From a virus: DNA of 27,310 nt. Positions 13,977-23,516 of this stretch are shown here, piece by piece. Both the position numbers and the translations under genes were made by a program. The notes beneath the pieces were generated by a model. That model ran no database searches and was not told the DNA's origin. It saw only the letters and a list, made by a program, of their open reading frames with translations. The DNA lies in the IMG/VR virus record IMGVR_UViG_3300030451_001569, positions 1-27,310 of that record. The stretch is one strand, 5' to 3'. How positions within the stretch are numbered: the first letter of the stretch is position 1; every line of letters begins with the position of its first letter.

Positions 13977-14611
13977 ATATAAATAAAGATATTAAAGAAA
14001 CTATTAAATTAAGTGCGCTTGATAACTTACTTGTAAGGGCTGGTGTTACCAAAGTACAGCTTAATTCTGCAAAAGATATTTTAACTATTTCCAATCAGGA
14101 TGCGGCGGAAAGAGAGATGGAGGAACAGGCTGGTGCTGTTCCCATGCAAATGCCTCCACAACAAACAAGACCACCTGTACAGCCCATGCCATCTGATCCA
14201 CGTAGAATGGCTAGAGTAAAAGCTGTTCAGGATGCACTAAGAACTGAATCGCAACTGGACAATCTTGCTATGATGCGTATGCGTCAGGCCAGAGGTGGTG
14301 GCATGGTTTATAAGGGATACTCAGGCATGGTTCCCGGTGAGGGTCATGGTATGCAGGATAATGTTTACATGCCCATAGTAGACAGGGCTGAAGGACAGCA
14401 GGTTGCAACTCTTGCTGTTAGTCCTGATGAGTATATTGTAGATGCCGCCACGGTGGCCGCACTGGGCAACGGAAGTTCTGATGCTGGTGCAAAAGTACTG
14501 GACGAAACAATTAAAGATATACGGCAAGAAGCCTTTGGCACAACCAAACAGCCTAACCAGATCAATGGCCTTGCTTCTTTGCAACAGGCTTTAAAGTCAA
14601 ATATAGGATAA
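13973..14611 (+). CDS. Conserved virion-type protein with the GEGHGMQDN / LGNGSSDAGAK motif
   Basis: The 212-residue product has a Pro/Gln-rich middle (residues 55-80), then GGGMVYKGYSGMVPGEGHGM, and near the end SPDEYIVDAATVAALGNGSS followed by DAGAKVLDETIKDIR. I recall the related pattern G-x-G-x-GMxDxI...LSxGEFVVPADVVSALGNGST in many marine phage proteins found next to ejection genes. The function is not established. Position between nozzle and ejection proteins suggests a virion component. It starts by ATGA overlap. Confidence 0.75.
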   Translation: MNINKDIKETIKLSALDNLLVRAGVTKVQLNSAKDILTISNQDAAEREMEEQAGAVPMQMPPQQTRPPVQPMPSDPRRMARVKAVQDALRTESQLDNLAMMRMRQARGGGMVYKGYSGMVPGEGHGMQDNVYMPIVDRAEGQQVATLAVSPDEYIVDAATVAALGNGSSDAGAKVLDETIKDIRQEAFGTTKQPNQINGLASLQQALKSNIG

Positions 14612-14621
14612 GGAAAATATA

Positions 14622-16610
14622 ATGGCTCTTTTAGATTTTTTATTCGGTAGAACCAAACCAGTTCCAACCACAACTACCACCATAACATCTCAAAAGTTGC
14701 CGGAAGAGATCGCTCCTTTTGTCAAGGAAGTTCTTGAAGAGGCACAGCAGATTTATGGCGAACGTAGAGAACAGGGTTATCAAGAATTTCCCGGCGAGAC
14801 TATTGCGCCCAGAACCCCCGAAGAACTGGCTGCAATAGAAGGACTTCGTAGTTTGGTTGGAACACAAGAACCTTATCGTGCAGAACAGGAGGCTAGATTA
14901 AGGGCTACGCCCACTGCCTTTACAACTGATCAAGCCGAAGCATTTATGAATCCTTATCAACAGGCTGTTATTGATGTTGCAAAAAGAAGGGCTGTAGAAG
15001 ACTTTGAGCGAGTAACCAAGCCTCAGTTTGAGGCACAGGCTGTACAGGCAGGAGGTATGTCTGGTCTTGGAACAAGGGCTGGGGTACAGGCTGGAGTGCT
15101 TGGAGAGGCACTGCAAAGGCAACTAGGAGATATACAGGCCATTGGACAACAGAAAGCTTTTGAGGATGCTTATAAAAGGTTTGGTGATCAGGTTGAGAGA
15201 GAACGTGTAAAAGCTGCTGATATCTCTGGTTTAGGAACACAGCGATTTAATATTGGTTTGGCTGAACGAGGTCTGCAACAAGAGCTTGCTCAAGCAGATC
15301 GTGCTGAAGCACAGGCTTTGTTGAATGAACAGTTTGCAGAGTTTATTGAGCGTGAGCAGTTTCCTGAAAGTAGTCTTGCTCAGTACTCTAGTTTTGTTTA
15401 TGGTAATCCATTCCTAAGACAACCTGATACAACAGGGATAGTTCAAGGAACGCTGCAACCCTCAACTTCTATGGGACAGCAGCTTCTTGGTCTGGGTCTT
15501 ACTGGTTTGAATATCTTTGGTCGTGGTGGTGGCTTTGGGGGTGGTAAAGTTGATCCTACGGGTTTTGCATTTGGAAATATATTTGCTCGTAAAGGTGGTG
15601 GTTTAGCGTCTTTACCTGTTGTTAACAGACGGAATGGAACACAAATTCTTGGTGGAGGTGGTCGTGGTTCTATGGACCCAAGTTTAGTTGAAGCATTAAC
15701 TGGTGATCCAGCTATATATGAATCTTCCCCTCTTCGTAGAATTCAAAGTGCAAGAGAAGCTTACCGAAGGTCAGGTCAGCCACTTATGTCTACTGCTAAA
15801 TTTAAAGCTGCATTGGATAAATTAGAAGCTCAACGTGAAGGAGTTACAAGAAGGCAACAAGCTAGACGTGCATTTTATGATGATCCTAAAAAGGGTCTGC
15901 AATCACTAGCGCCAACACCATCAGACCCAATGTCTGCAATTAGTGCTGGTGTAGAGGCTGTTTATGAAAAGCCTACTGATCCTGAAAAAGTAGCACCCCC
16001 CGGTTTTATTGAAGCTTTATCAAAAGGAACGGCTGCAATATTTAAAGCTCAAGATGCACAAAAAGCAGCAGATAAAAAAGCAAAAGCAGATTTTGCAAAG
16101 TTAAAATTTGAAACTGAAAAGGGAGAAATGCTTGCTCAACAACAAGAAGATATAAGTGTTCAACAGTTGCAAGATTTGGCTAACCTTGCTAAAGAAACTC
16201 TTCCCGCAGCACAGGCAAAAGAAATAGATAGTATTATAGATAAAGACATTGCTAATGAATTAAAGTTTGCTCAAATAAGAGGAGCTTTAGCAAAAGCTCA
16301 AAAAGATAGACAGGGCGATCCTATTAAATATAATAAAGGTGATATGGACAGAGTAGAAGAAGATGTTGCAAGGTCATATGACTATAAAATAATACGTAAT
16401 GATGATGGAGAAATAATTGGATTTAGAGGCAAGGATGAGAGGCCTCTTGAAGAAGATGAACAAAAACCTGTTCTGGAAGCAATGGCTAGGGCAAGAACTC
16501 TGTTTGTAAGCGAAGCAGAAAGAACTAGAAATAAAGGTAAGGCTTACGACGCTGTAATGAAAGCAGTAGCAGATGGAAGTATTAAAAATCCTATTGTTAT
16601 TTTAGATTAA
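14622..16610 (+). CDS. Large virion / DNA-ejection-type protein
   Basis: The 662-residue product has a long helical N-terminal half: EEIAPFVKEVLEEAQQIYGE, then FMNPYQQAVIDVAKRRAVED, a QAGGMSGLGTRAGVQAGVLG stretch and ALQRQLGDIQAIGQQKAFED. This is typical of marine podovirus proteins in the ejection (internal virion) position. A Gly-rich region (about 298-345) contains RKGGGLASLPVVNRRNG, followed by further charged helices. It has no signal peptide. AAGGA at 14610-14614 lies before the ATG. It probably leaves the virion with the DNA or lines the portal axis; this is inferred from position and family likeness. Confidence 0.75.
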   Translation: MALLDFLFGRTKPVPTTTTTITSQKLPEEIAPFVKEVLEEAQQIYGERREQGYQEFPGETIAPRTPEELAAIEGLRSLVGTQEPYRAEQEARLRATPTAFTTDQAEAFMNPYQQAVIDVAKRRAVEDFERVTKPQFEAQAVQAGGMSGLGTRAGVQAGVLGEALQRQLGDIQAIGQQKAFEDAYKRFGDQVERERVKAADISGLGTQRFNIGLAERGLQQELAQADRAEAQALLNEQFAEFIEREQFPESSLAQYSSFVYGNPFLRQPDTTGIVQGTLQPSTSMGQQLLGLGLTGLNIFGRGGGFGGGKVDPTGFAFGNIFARKGGGLASLPVVNRRNGTQILGGGGRGSMDPSLVEALTGDPAIYESSPLRRIQSAREAYRRSGQPLMSTAKFKAALDKLEAQREGVTRRQQARRAFYDDPKKGLQSLAPTPSDPMSAISAGVEAVYEKPTDPEKVAPPGFIEALSKGTAAIFKAQDAQKAADKKAKADFAKLKFETEKGEMLAQQQEDISVQQLQDLANLAKETLPAAQAKEIDSIIDKDIANELKFAQIRGALAKAQKDRQGDPIKYNKGDMDRVEEDVARSYDYKIIRNDDGEIIGFRGKDERPLEEDEQKPVLEAMARARTLFVSEAERTRNKGKAYDAVMKAVADGSIKNPIVILD

Positions 16611-16618
16611 AAATTAAA

Positions 16619-19600
16619 ATGGCTGAAAGACAAAGATACAGTTATCAGGGGCAGATTTATGACCTGTCTGCTGAGTTGTCAAAAGAAGAAGCTTTAGAAA
16701 GAATTAAAAAACATCTTTCTGAAAACGCTGAAACTGTACCCACACCTGAACCAGAACCTGATGTAGAGCCTAGCGGTGCTACAGGCTTTGAAGAGACAGA
16801 TCGTGATGTTCGTCAAGCAACAGGACAGCCACCTACTACTACTGATATAATTAGTAATATATTTGATACTGATAATATTTTAAATTTTCTAGCTGAAAAA
16901 AATAAGTTTGAGGCAGAAGCACAAAAGGGTGCATCTAAAATAATAGGAACAGCCGCTTATGAAACTGCCGCAGCTATTCCAAAAATTACATATAATATTT
17001 CAACTTTAATAGCGCCAGAAACTATGGATTCAATTAAACAAGAAGTATCTGATTTTGGTCCTACTGCTGCTGTAAAAAACTTTATAGATAGAATTGATCC
17101 AAAACAATATTTAAATCAAGAAGAAAAACTTGCTGCTGAACTGGTTACATATTTAACCTTTGGTGGTCTTGGTGCTAAGTTAACTAAAAAAGGCACTGAT
17201 GCTTTAGTTAAAAAGTTTGGTAAAGATAAAGCAGACGAAATTATAAATAAAGGGGTTCTACCTAATTTAGCTAGAAATGTTAAACAACAATCTCCCTATA
17301 CTATTGGAGTTATTGCTGGAGTAACACAGGCTGGTGTTCAGCTTCGGCCTGATGAAAATACTTTTGCAGAAATTATTAATAAAGCTCCACAGTTAAGAGA
17401 AAGGCTAGAGCAACTTAAAGAAAATCCTGAAGATGTTGGAACACTGGAACAACTTGTTTTAGAGCTTGGAGCATATATAGATCAAAATGCTCCACAAGGC
17501 ATTAAAGATTTTGCAAAATCATTAGAAATAAATCCTGATGATACTGAAGCTGAAAAATTAAGAAAAAGATATATAGAAGAATTTACTGGTACTTCTGTTC
17601 TTGGCCTTCCTATAGATGTAGTTCTTCTTGCGTTAAGAACTGGAGGTCAGTCTCTTAAAAATGTAGTTACAAAACTTGCGTCCAGTAAAGCTCCTTCTAC
17701 TGGTCCTAATGCTACTCTTGTATCTTCTGAAGTAGTTGAGCGGCCCTCTGGAGAAGTTGTTTTGAACAATACTTTTTCAAGAAACACCAGCGGATTTATA
17801 TCATCTTTAGTTGACGCTACAGGAAAACTTAATACTGCTTTGGCCAGAAGATTTTTTAGTCAAGCAGGGCTACCAAAACGATTTGCTAAGTTAGCTGAAG
17901 ATAGAATAAATCAAATTAGTGCTTCAGAAGGTTTAATTAATTCTTTAATTAAAGATATTAAAAAAGCTAAAAAAGATTTTAACGTCAGTGATGATCAATT
18001 TAAAACTTGGATATCGGGAACAGATGATAGTGCTATTTCTAAAGAGTTGCCAGAAGGTTTTACTAGAGTTGCTGAAGGTGCCAGAAAAGAAATTCAAAGA
18101 AACAATGATAAAATAAATGATCTTCTTGAGTTAACTGGAGATAAAAGAATTAATGTTGTTGTTGATGGTGAGCAAGTTTACTATCGCAGAATGTTTGAGG
18201 CTGCTCAAAATAAAAAATATTATAAAGAAATTAAAGCTGGTATTCAACGAGTAGAACAGGCAAGACGTTCTGGAGTAGAACTGCCTGATGATGAGGTAGC
18301 TTTAAAAGTAATTAATGCTAGAGATTATTTTAAACAGTTAGGTGTTCCCGAAGAGGAGCTTGATCTTGCAGTTAGAACTGCTGTTCAAAGATTGTCTCAA
18401 GGTAAGGGAGGCGATAACGCTACTTTATCTGATATTATATTTGGAGACATTGGAAAACAGTACCGTGGTGGAACTGCTAAAGTACTAAAGGGTAGAAAAT
18501 TAGATGTTGAAGATGATGCTCCTTTACTAGAGTTATTGGGTGAAATTAAAGACCCAATAGTAAAGTTTGAAGCTACACTAGCTGCACAACAAAAGTTAAT
18601 AGCAGAACTTAATTTTATTCGTGGAGTAGCAAAAGCAGCAGAGGAAACTGCTGGTAATGTTATTCCTATGCAAAAATTAATTCCATTTCTTCCCGGCGCT
18701 AAAACTCAATTATTAGACAAGGGTCAGATTAAAGGAGCGGCTATACGAAATGTGGACTATAATCTTTTAGAAAATTTTGCGGCACCAAGAATGGGTAGTT
18801 TTGGTGGAGGTCCAACTGAATTATTAAAAGATGTCTACACAACTCCTCAGTTTGGTCAGTATCTTGATCTTGGTTTAGACCTAGCGGGACCAAAGGGAAA
18901 TAATCCCGGCATCTTGGGTATGGCTTATAATGCCATGCGAAGAACTACCGCCCTTGCACAGTCTAAAGAAACTATTTTAGATGTTCCTGCATATGGTTTG
19001 GCTGCTGCTGGCGCAGCTACTAATACAATATTTAATGGAACAGTTTTTAATCGCAAACTTTTAATTGATGCTAAAAAAAGTTTAGAAACTTTAGTTAAAG
19101 GTCTTGCCACCAACGATAAGAAAGCAGTGGAGAAACTTGCTTTTTATAAAAGAAAGGGCATAGTTAATACAGATATAACTGGCAGAGCTTTACGAGAAAA
19201 TGCTCTTCTTCATAGAGGAAGACCAGATACAATATATAAAAATACAATGAGGGTTGCTGGACAGGCTTATAGCTTTCCTGATTCGTTAGCTAAAATATAT
19301 GGTTATGAAACAAAATTAGCACAGTTAAAAAAAGTATATCCGTATGATCCTAAAAAAGGTAATGTAACAGGTATCACCACACGCAGACAACATGATGAAA
19401 TGTTGGAAGATATGGCGGCAGACTTTGTTAAAAATACAGTTCCTACGTATACTATTGCTATGCCTGTGTCAAAGTCAGTTTCAAAAACACCCCTCTTTGG
19501 TAACTACGTTTTGTTTACTACGGAAACTGGACGTACCTATAAAAACATTGTAAAAGAAGCTTTGAAAGAAATGGCTACTGCAAGCAGAAGGTTAGCGGCT

Positions 19601-21007
19601 GGAGAAAAGGGCGCTAAACAACATGTTGTTATGGCAAGTAAACAGCTTGCTGGAGCATCTGCTATGGTGGCCGGTGGGTATGAAGCTATAGATTATTTTA
19701 ATGATGGTGGTTCTATGTTTGGATTCAAATTAGTTGAGCCGTCCTATGATATGGAAGTTGTTGATTCTGAAACCGGAAAGAAAAAAATTGTTCAGGCAAA
19801 ACTTAATGTACCTGCTAATACAAAGCTGATGAGCATCACTGCGCCTGATTGGGGTAAGGGCACAAAGCCCATGTTTTCAAAACCTTTTATGTTAGATGAA
19901 ACTGCTGGCGAAAGACTTACAAAAGAACAAAGAGAATATTGGGCTATAAGAGGTGGATTTGTGCCACAGATTCAGGGTGAGGTTATTAATTCTAATACCA
20001 TGCTTTATCCAGATTATATCAGGGCAGCATTTCAATTAATATTAGGCAAAGTTTTAGGCGGAAGCGATGAAATAGATTCTACTGTTTTAGATAAAGCAGA
20101 AGAATCTGCAACACAATTAATTACAGGAACCTTTACAAGCCCTAAGTTTCTTCTTCAGGGCGTATTAAATGCATACATGGGTGTGGATGCAAACGGTAAA
20201 CCACTGTATGATAAACTTCCCGGTCAAACTGTTAAAGATAAATTCATGGCTGGAACAGATGCTCTATATAAAAATGTTGTTGAAGGCGGAACAATTAAAG
20301 CTATTAAAAATCTAATAGCAAGTTCAAGTGCCGAAGAGTTAATGGGTGCAGGGAATGCACAAAGAATGTCAGGATTTCCTATGACATTTGACTCAGTTAT
20401 AAAGTCATTAACTGGTCAACGCTTTTTACCTGTAAGACCATTAACTGCTGCTGGTTATTCTATTTCACAAGATGTTAGAGAAATTGAAAAAAGTAGAAGT
20501 GCTTATAGAGAGTTTTTATATAGAGGACTTGGAGATGCTCCCTCTAAAAGAACAGAGGAAGATATTCAAAAAGTTGTTGACTACTATAGAGATATGCAAG
20601 AACGTAAGTTTAAAGTAACTAATTCAATGGCTCGTAAAATGGATACCTTTGAAGATGTTAGATACATTAGACGTTATCGTGATCCAAAAACTAAAAAAAT
20701 TAAAGAAGAAATAAAAGAACTTGGATTTATTGGAGTTATAAATGCAGCTACAAAACAGTTTGAAAAAGACCCCAAAGATAAAGTTCTAACTGCTTTATTG
20801 GCTAATTCTGAAAGCGATATGAAGAATGGAATTTTTATTCCAGATGATCCATTAGAATTTTTAGAAAGTTTTGGAGAGAAGGCTTTACTTGAACAAGGAT
20901 TTACTATAGATCAAATGGTGGAGATAACAAAAAGACAAAAAGAAATAGAATTAGATTACATAAAAAATAGAAGAGTATTTGAAAAAGATCAAGAGGAACA
21001 GCAATGA
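16619..21007 (+). CDS. Very large internal virion / ejection protein
   Basis: At 1462 residues this is the largest product and has the size and place of T7 gp16-like or polyvalent ejection proteins. The N-terminus has YSYQGQIYDLSAELSKEEAL then ERIKKHL, a small domain I recall at the start of many such marine phage proteins. The body is helical with Ala/Gly-rich hydrophobic stretches around residues 795-815 and 1015-1030, suitable for membrane insertion. No transglycosylase catalytic motif is evident to me. There is no clear ribosome-binding site, and codon use is strikingly A-rich (AAA, AGA, ATA), unlike the capsid gene. It ends in an ATGA overlap with the next gene. Confidence 0.76.
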   Translation: MAERQRYSYQGQIYDLSAELSKEEALERIKKHLSENAETVPTPEPEPDVEPSGATGFEETDRDVRQATGQPPTTTDIISNIFDTDNILNFLAEKNKFEAEAQKGASKIIGTAAYETAAAIPKITYNISTLIAPETMDSIKQEVSDFGPTAAVKNFIDRIDPKQYLNQEEKLAAELVTYLTFGGLGAKLTKKGTDALVKKFGKDKADEIINKGVLPNLARNVKQQSPYTIGVIAGVTQAGVQLRPDENTFAEIINKAPQLRERLEQLKENPEDVGTLEQLVLELGAYIDQNAPQGIKDFAKSLEINPDDTEAEKLRKRYIEEFTGTSVLGLPIDVVLLALRTGGQSLKNVVTKLASSKAPSTGPNATLVSSEVVERPSGEVVLNNTFSRNTSGFISSLVDATGKLNTALARRFFSQAGLPKRFAKLAEDRINQISASEGLINSLIKDIKKAKKDFNVSDDQFKTWISGTDDSAISKELPEGFTRVAEGARKEIQRNNDKINDLLELTGDKRINVVVDGEQVYYRRMFEAAQNKKYYKEIKAGIQRVEQARRSGVELPDDEVALKVINARDYFKQLGVPEEELDLAVRTAVQRLSQGKGGDNATLSDIIFGDIGKQYRGGTAKVLKGRKLDVEDDAPLLELLGEIKDPIVKFEATLAAQQKLIAELNFIRGVAKAAEETAGNVIPMQKLIPFLPGAKTQLLDKGQIKGAAIRNVDYNLLENFAAPRMGSFGGGPTELLKDVYTTPQFGQYLDLGLDLAGPKGNNPGILGMAYNAMRRTTALAQSKETILDVPAYGLAAAGAATNTIFNGTVFNRKLLIDAKKSLETLVKGLATNDKKAVEKLAFYKRKGIVNTDITGRALRENALLHRGRPDTIYKNTMRVAGQAYSFPDSLAKIYGYETKLAQLKKVYPYDPKKGNVTGITTRRQHDEMLEDMAADFVKNTVPTYTIAMPVSKSVSKTPLFGNYVLFTTETGRTYKNIVKEALKEMATASRRLAAGEKGAKQHVVMASKQLAGASAMVAGGYEAIDYFNDGGSMFGFKLVEPSYDMEVVDSETGKKKIVQAKLNVPANTKLMSITAPDWGKGTKPMFSKPFMLDETAGERLTKEQREYWAIRGGFVPQIQGEVINSNTMLYPDYIRAAFQLILGKVLGGSDEIDSTVLDKAEESATQLITGTFTSPKFLLQGVLNAYMGVDANGKPLYDKLPGQTVKDKFMAGTDALYKNVVEGGTIKAIKNLIASSSAEELMGAGNAQRMSGFPMTFDSVIKSLTGQRFLPVRPLTAAGYSISQDVREIEKSRSAYREFLYRGLGDAPSKRTEEDIQKVVDYYRDMQERKFKVTNSMARKMDTFEDVRYIRRYRDPKTKKIKEEIKELGFIGVINAATKQFEKDPKDKVLTALLANSESDMKNGIFIPDDPLEFLESFGEKALLEQGFTIDQMVEITKRQKEIELDYIKNRRVFEKDQEEQQ

Positions 21008-21258
21008 TGTTTGAAGATGCAGCAATGTTATGGAATGGTGTACTGACAATAGCCATCGGTGCTTTTCTCTGGTGGATACGGGGTACTAACTCACAGATAG
21101 ATAATCTTTGGAAACTTTTATCTCAGACAAGAGAAGAGATACCAAAAACATATGCTACCAAGGTAGATGTTGCAAGAGATGTGGAAAAGATTATGGATCG
21201 TTTTGATCGACTGGATAGTAAAATGGATAGTTTATTAGAAAGGATTAATCGTGGCTGA
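21004..21258 (+). CDS. Membrane-anchored coiled-coil protein (lysis-associated)
   Basis: The 84-residue product has one membrane segment (residues about 8-25, WNGVLTIAIGAFLWWI) and a charged helical tail with heptad-like spacing (VEKIMDRFDRLDSKMDSLLERI). It sits by overlap directly before the endolysin gene, so a holin, spanin-like or other lysis-helper role is plausible. Proteins of this shape with a TREEI...Y-x-T-K-x-D pattern are common beside phage endolysins. Which role applies cannot be told from sequence. Confidence 0.7.
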   Translation: MMFEDAAMLWNGVLTIAIGAFLWWIRGTNSQIDNLWKLLSQTREEIPKTYATKVDVARDVEKIMDRFDRLDSKMDSLLERINRG

Positions 21259-21634
21259 TTGGGAATACTTTACTGAAGATGAAATGCGTTGTAAAGGCAC
21301 AGGTGAGTGCCAGATGGACGAGGAGTTTATGGAAAGGCTCATACGTCTAAGAGAAGACTATGGCAAGCCCATGATTGTTTCTTCAGGATACAGGGACATT
21401 GCATATAACACTACAATAGGTGGCTCTCCTAACTCTGCACATATCTATGGCAGGGCTGCTGATATTGTAGTGGGTGGGCATGAAGCTTACAAGCTGATGC
21501 GTCTGGCAATCATACATGAGTTCACAGGTATTGGTGTTTCTCAACGAGGTATGTTTGAGCGTAGGTTTATACATCTGGATACAATGGAAGATGGGGATCA
21601 CCATCCTCGTCCGTGGGTATGGAGTTATAAGTAA
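21251..21634 (+). CDS. Endolysin, peptidase M15-type (zinc cell-wall peptidase)
   Basis: The 127-residue product has the M15A zinc-peptidase pattern: SSGYR at 44-48, then SAHIYGRAADI with His64 and Asp71 as metal ligands, and FIHLD with His108 as third ligand. It would cut peptide cross-links in peptidoglycan at lysis. Its length is normal for a single-domain enzyme of this kind, and it has no signal peptide, so it needs a holin. It begins with GTG at 21251 after AAAGGA (about 21239-21244), and overlaps the preceding gene by 8 bases. The C-terminus DHHPRPWVWSY is also typical. Confidence 0.9.
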   Translation: MADWEYFTEDEMRCKGTGECQMDEEFMERLIRLREDYGKPMIVSSGYRDIAYNTTIGGSPNSAHIYGRAADIVVGGHEAYKLMRLAIIHEFTGIGVSQRGMFERRFIHLDTMEDGDHHPRPWVWSYK

Positions 21635-23514
21635 TGGCTGAAGAACGTGGCTTGCAAAGTTTGGTTTCCCCTCGTCGCAGAACTGTGCGAGGCGAAGAAG
21701 CAAGAATGTTGGAAGCTCAACGTAAAAGGAGAGAACAGCTAGAGTCTCTGTATAATATGGAGAGGCCCAACATAGACTATGCACAAATGGCTGAAGATGT
21801 CTATGAGGGAATTAAAGGTATGGACACGATGGATCAGATTGCTCTGGCCACTGCACCTGTTCCTATTGTGGGGGATATTGCTGGTGGCATAGCAGATACC
21901 AGAACTCTTATTAATGAATTTGGGTTTGACCGCCAGACTGCCGCTAACTTAGGTTTTCTTCTTGCTGGCCTTGTTCCTTTTGTTCCTTCAGGAGGTGTAT
22001 TAAGGGCTGGAAGAGGAGCATACAAAGAGGCTGCACAAAAAGCTGCCACTAATTTAAAAAATAGAGTTCCTAATTTTTATGGACAGGGTGCTGGTCAGGC
22101 TCAAAAAGGAGCAGCTTTTGGCATGACTGTTCCAGAGGGATTGACAAATGTACTCAGAGCTAGATATGATCCTAAAGCTAAAGCTCTTCAAGAAAACTAT
22201 AACATTAGTGTGGCTGATCGAAAAGTGGCCCGGGATGCGCTTAAAATTACTGAGGAAAAAACTGCTGAGTTAAGACCCCTAGAGGCGCAGATGAGAGCTA
22301 TGAGAAAAGAGGGGAAGGTTGACACAGAAGAATTTGAAGCACTTGATAAAAAAGCAAAAGCTTTAAGGAAGGAGGCTAACACGGCTGCTAAAGTAGCTGT
22401 GGGTCAGGGTAATCAAACAAGAGCTATGACTAAACAATATTATGGCCCTGATACTGGTTTACAAGGTATTCATAAACTTTATGATCAAGTAGATCACATT
22501 AAAACTTTTAAAACTTTTAATGTAGATGATTATTTTAAAACAGTGGGTGATTTAGTTCCATCAGGCACGGGCAAAGAAGGAGTTGAAGAAATATTTAAAC
22601 AAATTAAAACTCTTCCTGCTATTGGTTACAATCCAAAGAAAAACTATCAGATGAATATAAGAAGGGTACACACAGGTTCAGCGGGAAAATTGGAGCAAAA
22701 GATAAGTCGTAGAATATTTTATAGTGATAAGATAGGTAAAAAAGGAAGAGCTAGTTTAGTAGATATAAAAAACTCAGTATTTTTAAGACATCCTACGAAA
22801 GCAAGCAAAGAAAAGAAACTTAAAGGATTTAATTCTGATAAAGAATTTTTAGAAGCACTTGATAAAACAGGTATTAAAATTTTAAATAGAGATGAAGTTC
22901 TTAAAGGTAAACCTGCTGTTATTACAGGAGATGGCACGACAGATGCTTATGAACTTGGTGGCGTTAATTACATGACTGCTATTTCTAAGCGAGGAAAGAT
23001 TACTCAGATTGTAAATGATGAGCATGATGTAATTAGCCGTAAAATTCCTAAAACAGATATTGAAGTGGGTAAGCTTCCCGGTGCTGATCGCTTTATGAAT
23101 GTATCTGAACCTATTGTTTATGACCTTATTAATCCTGCTAAAAAATCTACCGATATACAGAAGGACGCTAAAGCTGCGCTTAAAGCACAAAAAAAATCTG
23201 CTGAGTTGGCTGCAATAGAAGAGTATGAAAAAATTCCCGGTGTAAAAGTTAGAGAGTTTAATGAGAAGACTGGAAAGTATGAAGACTTACCAAAACCAAA
23301 GGGATTTAAAAGCCATGAACAGTGGGCCAGAGTGCAAGCAATAGCCAAGATACAGCCTGATCATCCTGATTATTCAAGGCTAATTAAAGACGCTACTATT
23401 GGCAGTCCTACAAGAGTTGTAAGAGCTTTGGAAGAGGATGAACAAAAAAATAAGAGGGGCGGTGGTTCTGTTATAGAGCGCAACCCCTATGACTACCCAT
23501 CAAGGAGTATCTAA
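21634..23514 (+). CDS. Tagged large protein, candidate ejected effector 1
   Basis: The 626-residue protein has four visible parts: a charged N-terminal helix (to about 65); a hydrophobic module (about 67-127, ATAPVPIVGDIAGGIAD then FLLAGLVPFVP); a long Lys/Glu-rich coiled-coil-like segment (about 195-255); and an unrecognised globular region (about 290-490, with GGVNYMTAISKRGKITQIVN). It ends in GGGSVIERNPYDYPSRSI, nearly the same tag as the next protein. I do not recognise an enzyme. The shared modules suggest a family of proteins packaged in the virion and delivered into the host, but it could equally be a structural protein. It starts and ends by TAATG overlaps. Confidence 0.75.
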   Translation: MAEERGLQSLVSPRRRTVRGEEARMLEAQRKRREQLESLYNMERPNIDYAQMAEDVYEGIKGMDTMDQIALATAPVPIVGDIAGGIADTRTLINEFGFDRQTAANLGFLLAGLVPFVPSGGVLRAGRGAYKEAAQKAATNLKNRVPNFYGQGAGQAQKGAAFGMTVPEGLTNVLRARYDPKAKALQENYNISVADRKVARDALKITEEKTAELRPLEAQMRAMRKEGKVDTEEFEALDKKAKALRKEANTAAKVAVGQGNQTRAMTKQYYGPDTGLQGIHKLYDQVDHIKTFKTFNVDDYFKTVGDLVPSGTGKEGVEEIFKQIKTLPAIGYNPKKNYQMNIRRVHTGSAGKLEQKISRRIFYSDKIGKKGRASLVDIKNSVFLRHPTKASKEKKLKGFNSDKEFLEALDKTGIKILNRDEVLKGKPAVITGDGTTDAYELGGVNYMTAISKRGKITQIVNDEHDVISRKIPKTDIEVGKLPGADRFMNVSEPIVYDLINPAKKSTDIQKDAKAALKAQKKSAELAAIEEYEKIPGVKVREFNEKTGKYEDLPKPKGFKSHEQWARVQAIAKIQPDHPDYSRLIKDATIGSPTRVVRALEEDEQKNKRGGGSVIERNPYDYPSRSI

Positions 23515-23516
23515 TG
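23502..23516 (+). promoter_or_regulatory. Ribosome-binding site encoded in C-terminal tag, with fused stop-start
   Basis: AAGGAG at 23502-23507 lies 6 bases before the ATG at 23514, within the codons for Arg-Ser-Ile and the stop. The same AAGGAGTATCTAATG occurs at 24476-24490. The tag's last residues and the next gene's translation start are thus encoded by the same bases. Confidence 0.85.
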